Shown here one piece after another: positions 58,400-64,000 of a DNA stretch of 64,000 bases. Made by a program: the position numbers and the translations under genes. The stretch spans positions 1,666,087-1,730,086 of the forward strand of contig CM073591.1 in NCBI GenBank assembly GCA_037074705.1. The letters run 5' to 3'. Position 1 is the stretch's first letter. Each line of letters starts with the position of its first letter. The DNA comes from Zhengitettix transpicula (Eukaryota > Arthropoda > Insecta > Orthoptera > Tetrigidae). The notes beneath the pieces are model-generated. The model saw only the letters and a list, made by a program, of their open reading frames with translations, made no database searches and was not told the DNA's origin.

Positions 58400-59222
58400 A
58401 TAATGTTTGTTACAAGTTGGTGAATGGCCACGGCTTAATTTCATGGCCGCCTCCAATAATGAACGTTACGACAAAATAATTAAAACTTACAAAGTGAGAA
58501 ATTCTTAACTTAAACCATGAGTGAAATATGAAATCTGACGATAAATGTTATGTAAATAAGGTTTACAGATGAAAAATTTTCTCTTTCGCTTACATTACTG
58601 TTTTGCTCGTACTCACTCGACTATTGTTTAACGCTTCACAGACTGAATTTAACGTGGTTGTAATTTCCTCTCGCAACTCTTCCTGCTCTTAACATTTAAT
58701 GACGTTGTTTTAAATCCTCGGGCACACAAATTACAATAAAAAGGTCATGAATCACTGACTCTACACCTGATTGTCAAACACACGGTCGTCATTGATTTTT
58801 CCTCCGGGAACTGCATCTGCTGCACCTCCGGATCATTAGCCAGACAAATTGTCATACATTGTCTTTATGTGGAAACTGTTGATGGTCGCTAACAATATAT
58901 ATATAACAATATATATAACGTAGGAATCTTAATGTGGCGCTAAATATTTGATTACTCTTTGCAGTTTTTACAAAGTATCTCGCTGTCCAAACTTTATACT
59001 TGGATTTTAAATAAATTTTAAATTTTCTCGGTTAAATTTTATACATTGGCCACGCTGCTCGTTCTCTCAATATTTTGACTTCTTCTCCCTCCTACGATTT
59101 CGGGACAGACTGGTGTTCCAGCAAACGCCCGCGAAAAAGCCCGCCGACATTGTTGTCTTTTAAATATTTGTACCGATAACAATCCAATTATTTAAAATCA
59201 TTACTGGCCTCTAATTAGTGTT

Positions 59223-59225
<3 letters not shown>
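58400..59225 (-). mobile_element. LTR-like element E10
   Basis: Minus-strand TGTAACACTAATTAGAGGCC at 59225 beside (TA)n. The shared block cgtcagatttcatatttcac lies near 58535. The inner end is not clear and no good primer-binding-like site was found. Confidence 0.5.
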
Positions 59226-59271
<46 letters not shown>

Positions 59272-59957
59272 TGTAGTGAATAGCAACCTTAAGTGGCTGT
59301 GGGCCTGAGGAAGCCTGAGTAGGAATAATTTAAGCGTGCACGTGTGCTTGCCCGAGAGGCCAAAAGAAATCACGGGTACAGGTCCCTTTTTTTGCATCGT
59401 TTGAGGGAGGCGGAGTATGATGAATACTCCGAACCCGGGTGAGACGAAAACAGACGCGGGGAGAGGAGGACGGAGACGCAGGCAGACGAACCGACGCCGG
59501 GAGAGACGCGGGCAGAGGAGGACAGAGGACAGCAGAGACGGACAAACGCAGGCAGACCGAGAGAGTGAGAGGGTGGAGAATTTGGCGGGAAGAAACAAAG
59601 GTTTTGGAGGCCGAAGAAGATATGCTGCTTACGACGAGACCAAAGACTCTCTGCAAGTCAGCTGACGCCCCAAGTAAAGTAAGCATCACAATTTTTTTGT
59701 AAAGTGCCTTCAAAAGTCGAAGTTTTTACACAGTGCAGAAATAGACTCTGTTTTTGAATAACTACCGAACCGCCCACAATACCCTGTTGAGAAGGAGAAC
59801 TTTTTTAATCAAGCCGGAGCTAATGTTAATTTTTGTAGACCAATGTATATCTGCTGGCGCCCAATAATATTTTTAATGTATTTTTTTATTTTTTGTATTT
59901 TTCTTGTAATAAAGTTTATTTTTTTATATTAAGTAATAAAAAGCTAATCATTAGTAT
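59272..59957 (+). mobile_element. Possible LTR-like element E11
   Basis: A TGTAGTG start after (TA)n at 59272, a purine-rich part around 59440-59600, and a TA tract at 59957. The long overlapping frames at 59221-59713 are compositional (Arg/Gly-rich or Ser/Leu-rich) and are not treated as genes. Confidence 0.35.
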
Positions 59958-60639
59958 ATATATATATATTGTGGTAATTAAAAAAACATGTAATTAATTA
60001 ATGAACAAAATTTTACGACTTTCATTGTCGGCGGCGTAAATATAAGAAGTTTGCACAATAATATGGGGCTATAATGCTTGCTTACTGTGTGCATTGTCGC
60101 GAAGGCATGGCTGGGACCCACGGAACTTCAGTGTGGTTTGGGAGTCGAATAAGGAGTGTCTTTTTGGGGAAAAAGTTTACTGTGTGTCGGGAATCGGCGG
60201 AGAAAGAACCTGAAATGCAGAGTTTGTTCTGGAAGGCAGCAGAGACGTAATACAGTAATATCAATTACGAGGCAACAATCTGAAATATCTGCCCATTTAT
60301 GCAATACTTGCGGCGTATATGTTTTCTTCGTATTAATTTACAACTTTAACTAGTTATACATTGACGGTGTCTAGTCTCTGCTCAAAATATATTTCTTGTT
60401 CTGCTCCTCATAATGTCTTTCCGCCATCAGCTCTTAACAATCTTTCTCCGCTAACTCACAGTTATATTACTTCTTCTGCTCCTCACGATGTTTTTCCGCA
60501 AACTGACTCCTAGTTCTCCCGAGTTTTTGCGCGCATACGACATTTTCGACATTTCGACAAAGCAAAGTGAGCTTGCTTCTCTCATTGTCGCTTTGTTCGA
60601 TCAGACCGCTATAATGGACTTCTCAAACAATGATAAGAA

Positions 60640-61098
60640 GGGGGCTATCTTTGGGGATGCCTTTTCCTCTCCGTTTTTGAACTAAGCTTCCCACAAACCG
60701 AGGCACCTCGGCCTGTTCTGAGAAGTGTATGTTCCGGGGTCACAGACTTTGGGCATACGGTAAGAGTTGTTCTCTGTTCCCCTCCTAAGCTGGTCGAGGT
60801 ACGGAGAAGGGGATGCTGCGTCCCCACAGCAAACTCTTCTCCCGCTATCGGAAGGGCGTGGGACAAGTACCCAATGCCCGACCTACCTGATGCAGGTTTT
60901 TCTAGGGTTTTCCCTGTATTACGTTTAGGCGAATGCCGGGTAGGATCCTTAAACCATAGTCCGGGGGCCCTAGTTAACCCTTGGCTACCTTCCTCTACCC
61001 TACCGCATCCCCCCTTTCAAATCCCTTTCCTATGCTATAAGAGGGGAGTTGCCACCATGTGGATTACCCTCATGTAGCCTGTCTACACCGAAAAAAAA
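60640..61098 (+). mobile_element. R1 retroposon copy
   Basis: The copy runs from ggggatgccttttcctctcc through gtgggacaagtaccc to ccctcatgtagcctg and a tail of about 10 A. It is one of the cleaner 3' ends for defining the family. Confidence 0.75.
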
Positions 61099-61204
61099 AA
61101 CAATTCAAATTTTCTGTCCAAACAATTAATGGTCTAATTAATTGGCATTACAATATATTCAATTTTCTTGAGGAAGAAGGCGCTGAAAATGAATTTGAAT
61201 ATTT

Positions 61205-61324
61205 TTCTCTATAAATAAGAAAGTTAGCCAAATGCAGACAAAAGAATTGATAACATAAAAACCAGCTCACTGCAACGTTTCTGGAAGCCTTGTTCCTGTC
61301 TTCAGGTTCAGAGAGACGCAGAAG

Positions 61325-61385
<61 letters not shown>

Positions 61386-61390
61386 ACAGC
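61205..61390. repeat. R2 fragment and (GA)n microsatellite
   Basis: 61205-61310 has the R2 arm (gccaaatgcagacaaaag, then caacgtttctggaagccttg). A GA tract follows at about 61327-61378. The minus frame 61148-61438 reads through it and is not a gene. Confidence 0.75.
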
Positions 61391-61399
61391 TTCTCGAGT

Positions 61400-63350
61400 C
61401 AGTAAACAAAACTGAAAAGCTTTTGGCTGAGCAAACATTCATTTTAATTAAGAATAAAGAATGAAGGGTACGCAACTGAAGTAATGAACTTCTTTTTCTC
61501 CATGACAGCGTTGACCGTCCCGGGACGACTGTCGCCCTCCCTTAATCTTCCATGGCATATTATGGATTCTTTCTTCTGCTTATAAAGAAGTAAACCTCTA
61601 TGGAATATGTTAAAGCGATCTTCATAACGGACAAACTTAAAAAAAAAACACAAGGTAACTTCAACTAATTAACTTAGAATTTAAACCTGCCGGACGTTTC
61701 GACGTGTCTTTCTCTAACGGCGAACGACTTAAGACAGTAAATCAAATCAAATATGAGAAGTAAGAGCCAAAGAACACAAAACCAAAGATGATAAAAATGG
61801 TTGACACTTGTGATGTTTTTTTACTATTAACAGCACTTGTGTGATTTTTTAATATACAGCATTTAGGAAACTAATCTTTTATGTTCTCCGGCTGAAACGG
61901 AGGACGTGTTGTCAGAATATAAAGAGTGATTAACTTTTATACTGTAATCGCCTACCCGCTCCCTCGGATCCTTATAATGGACTAATGCCGACACGGGCGC
62001 CACTGCATGTGCAGAAAAGTTTTATTTTAAATTATGTAAACGACAATCGTCTCATTAATTAATATTCGCGATCCGCGCGATCCACACCAGGGAGCTGATA
62101 AATGATTCGCCAGGACTCGTGAGTTCTTGAGACTCTCAATAACTGTATCTCAGGGGTCCTGGCTTTGATCAATTACGTAAGGAAGGATTCACTGAATAAA
62201 AACAAATGTCAACATAAAATTCAGTTTAATGGACAAATTAGGGTTACTACAAACACTCGGCACGACTCCTCAATCGCTAAATGTTGCCTTTTCATACACC
62301 CTTAGTCATAAACTTACATCTAACAAGTCTCCGTAAATTTACTATTTTGGCCAAATTTAATATGTCCTTTAAGAACACAGCCGGTCATTGGACCCACAAC
62401 TCTCAATTCGCCCTACTTTCACACGATGCAGGGAAAGGGAGGGAAGTTTGCTTACTTTACTGCGACGCGTCGTCTTCTGATGATGACCAGGGTCAGGTTC
62501 AGGTGCCCGGCCGCACACAGAAAAGCGGCTAAAACCACACAGACGTGACGGCCCACGCTTGCTCCGCAACTCCCGGTCCTCTCCTCCAAGAACCTCCGCA
62601 CCAAAATCTCCTACGCGTTCGTCCCTTACAGTTCACCAGGAACCAACGACGCCCACTCTCCTGCCTTCCAGGACGCGACTCGGGTCCAAGACGCCGGCTC
62701 TGCTTGCCGACGAGGCCTATGTTGGGTCCCGCCTCCTGGCCCTCAGCTACTCCTTCGCCGTCCAGGACCCGACTCCCTTAATCCGCCACAGCTGTGACCC
62801 GCCACGGTCACCTTTATCCTAGCACGTCACTACGGTCAGAAAATGACCTGACCAGGCGTCCCTCGCAAACCCACTTCCTGTTGCCGTAAACTTGGTCCCA
62901 AAGACCGGCCGCGTAAAAGATGTTATCTCCAACATTCCCACGACAAGACAACTAGTATTAATGTTTAAAATCACTTATTACAATACAGTCTTTGGTGATT
63001 GGAACATGTTTACAAGTTTGAAATTAGATTCACGTTCTTTGTTCCTAGTATTTAAAATTCGTTTTGATTGGGTCGACGTAACAACAAAAGGCGCCATGTG
63101 AAAACCTAACGTTTGCGGTGGAAAACTTGTTACTAGGGATCTTTGTGTCCTTTGATGAATCCAGAATTGCACATTTAATAATAATATTTGTAACGCTGAT
63201 AAAGTACCAAATATAATGGTAGAATAGCAAATTAATAACAATACAACAGTAATGATAATGTTAATGTTATAATTGAATGGGATAATGTCAGATTCAGTAA
63301 TAAGAGAGATAAAGCCACATACAGACAAAATATCTGAAAACTTTCCGACC
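61400..63350. other. Unassigned stretch
   Basis: No gene was supported. 62450-62890 is GC-richer, with overlapping plus-strand frames (62545-62822) rich in Pro, Arg and Ser and without a known domain. The rest is AT-rich, with short frames on both strands at 62892-63328. An unrecognised LTR or other repeat is possible. Confidence 0.35.
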
Positions 63351-63384
63351 TCACCGTGAAGATGGCAGCACTAGTAAATAAAAG

Positions 63385-63782
63385 CTAGTGCAATACGTCG
63401 TTCATCAGTTGACAGTTACTCAGCAAAGTTTCAGCCATTTTGGACGCGCAGTCGTTTGACTGAGTTGATGTGTTGTTTTATTTTGGTGAAAATGGAGAAA
63501 ATCGAGTATCGAGCTGTTGTTAAATATTTGTTTTTGAAAGGCAATACGCCTACACAAATCAAAGAGGATACTGCAACCATCATTTACCACAGTAAGAACT
63601 TGGGAGACGATGAACGTTGATGAACTGCAACTGCATCGCCAAATGGTGCTACACGAAGAGAGACGGCAGAGGTCATGAGAACGTGTTTGTCAACATGTAG
63701 GCCTGAGAAAGCTGTCCGTGCGTTGGCTGCCGCGTTTTCTCACGTTTGACCAAAAACGGTGTTCGAATGAACATTTCCAACG
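63385..63782 (+). mobile_element. Mariner transposon remnant
   Basis: The leader (catcagttgacagttactc, then cagccattttggacgcgcag, then ggtgaaaatgg) and the start MEKIEYRAVVKY at 63492 are typical of mariner elements. The frame stops at TGA 63618-63620 after 42 codons, with the sequence already scrambled from about residue 26. A second piece, LRKLSVRWLPRFLTFDQKR (about 63701-63760), matches the middle of mariner transposases. The catalytic part is absent and no 3' terminal repeat was seen. R2 follows directly. Confidence 0.8.
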
Positions 63783-63784
63783 CG

Positions 63785-64000
63785 TTTCCACACAACGTTC
63801 CTGGCATCCTTGTTCCTTTCTTCAGGTGCTAAGAAAAGCCTAGAGAGACACAACCCCACTTGTCAGTTGACAAAACGCACAAGCGAAAAAAAAAACGACA
63901 ATGAAGGGTTGCCGTAACAACAAGGGAGCGACGACAATGATGGGAAAGCAGGCGGTTTAGCGTAACAATAAGGGAGCGTAGCAAGTGTTGAGTTTCATAG
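63785..64000. mobile_element. R2 element, truncated by the window end
   Basis: cacaacgttcctggcatcct, gtgctaagaaaagcctag, cagttgacaa and a duplicated gcgtaacaa-aagggagcg phrase follow the order of 2235-2450. The second inverted arm would lie outside the window. Confidence 0.6.

Noticed and set aside
59221..59713. Arg/Gly-rich and Ser/Leu-rich frames
   Set aside because: They are explained by purine-rich composition of one strand and by the adjacent (TA)n. Both strands are open at once.

Overview
The window looks like arthropod, most likely insect, nuclear DNA. Genes have small exons split by GT-AG introns, TATA-like promoters and AATAAA signals. Most of the sequence is repetitive: poly(A)-tailed retroposons, LTR-like elements in (TA)n tracts, a mariner remnant and several minisatellites. 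I cannot name the species. No rRNA, tRNA, CRISPR array or bacterial operon was seen.

The coherent biology is a cluster of small secreted Kazal-like genes, called Kz1 to Kz9 here, with at least six decayed relatives. The plan is three exons and two phase-1 introns. Exon 1 (22 or 34 nt) holds only the start of the signal peptide. Exon 2 (171 to 189 nt) holds the rest of the signal and five cysteines. Exon 3 is short and carries the sixth cysteine and the stop. The framework is C-x3-C-x7-C-x14-C-x6-C-x13/14-C. The C2-x7-C3 spacing is classic Kazal, C3 to C4 is longer than in ovomucoid-type domains, and the loop holding the predicted P1 residue differs strongly between paralogs. Most genes share a promoter module: an AAATGTCAGG-like box, about 15 to 35 bp, then a TATA-like box, then the ATG about 30 to 55 bp further on.

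Layout: 1-6.3 kb holds a 112-bp minisatellite, a hairpin element and two tandem retroposon copies. 6.3-8.1 kb holds an LTR-like element with a (GA)n tract and a roughly 150-bp tandem repeat. Kz1 and Kz2 lie on the minus strand at 8.1-8.7 and 14.7-15.0 kb, with about 5.7 kb of unassigned sequence between. Kz3 and Kz4 lie on the plus strand at 17.3 and 19.3-21.7 kb, with repeat-rich introns that include a 59-bp minisatellite. 23-26 and 30-32 kb hold LTR-like elements and a 2-kb segmental duplication. Kz5 and Kz6 lie on the minus strand at 27.7-28.6 and 36.1-36.9 kb, each followed by the same decayed gene. Kz7, Kz8 and Kz9 lie on the plus strand at 45.9, 51.7 and 55.6 kb. The Kz8 and Kz9 blocks are a recent tandem duplication of about 3.9 kb, again with the decayed gene downstream. 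LTR-like elements fill 39.5-50.4 and 58.4-60 kb. A deleted mariner lies at 63.4-63.8 kb.

The products are probably extracellular protease inhibitors, or binding peptides derived from them, made from co-regulated promoters and diversifying by duplication. Tissue and target cannot be read from the DNA.
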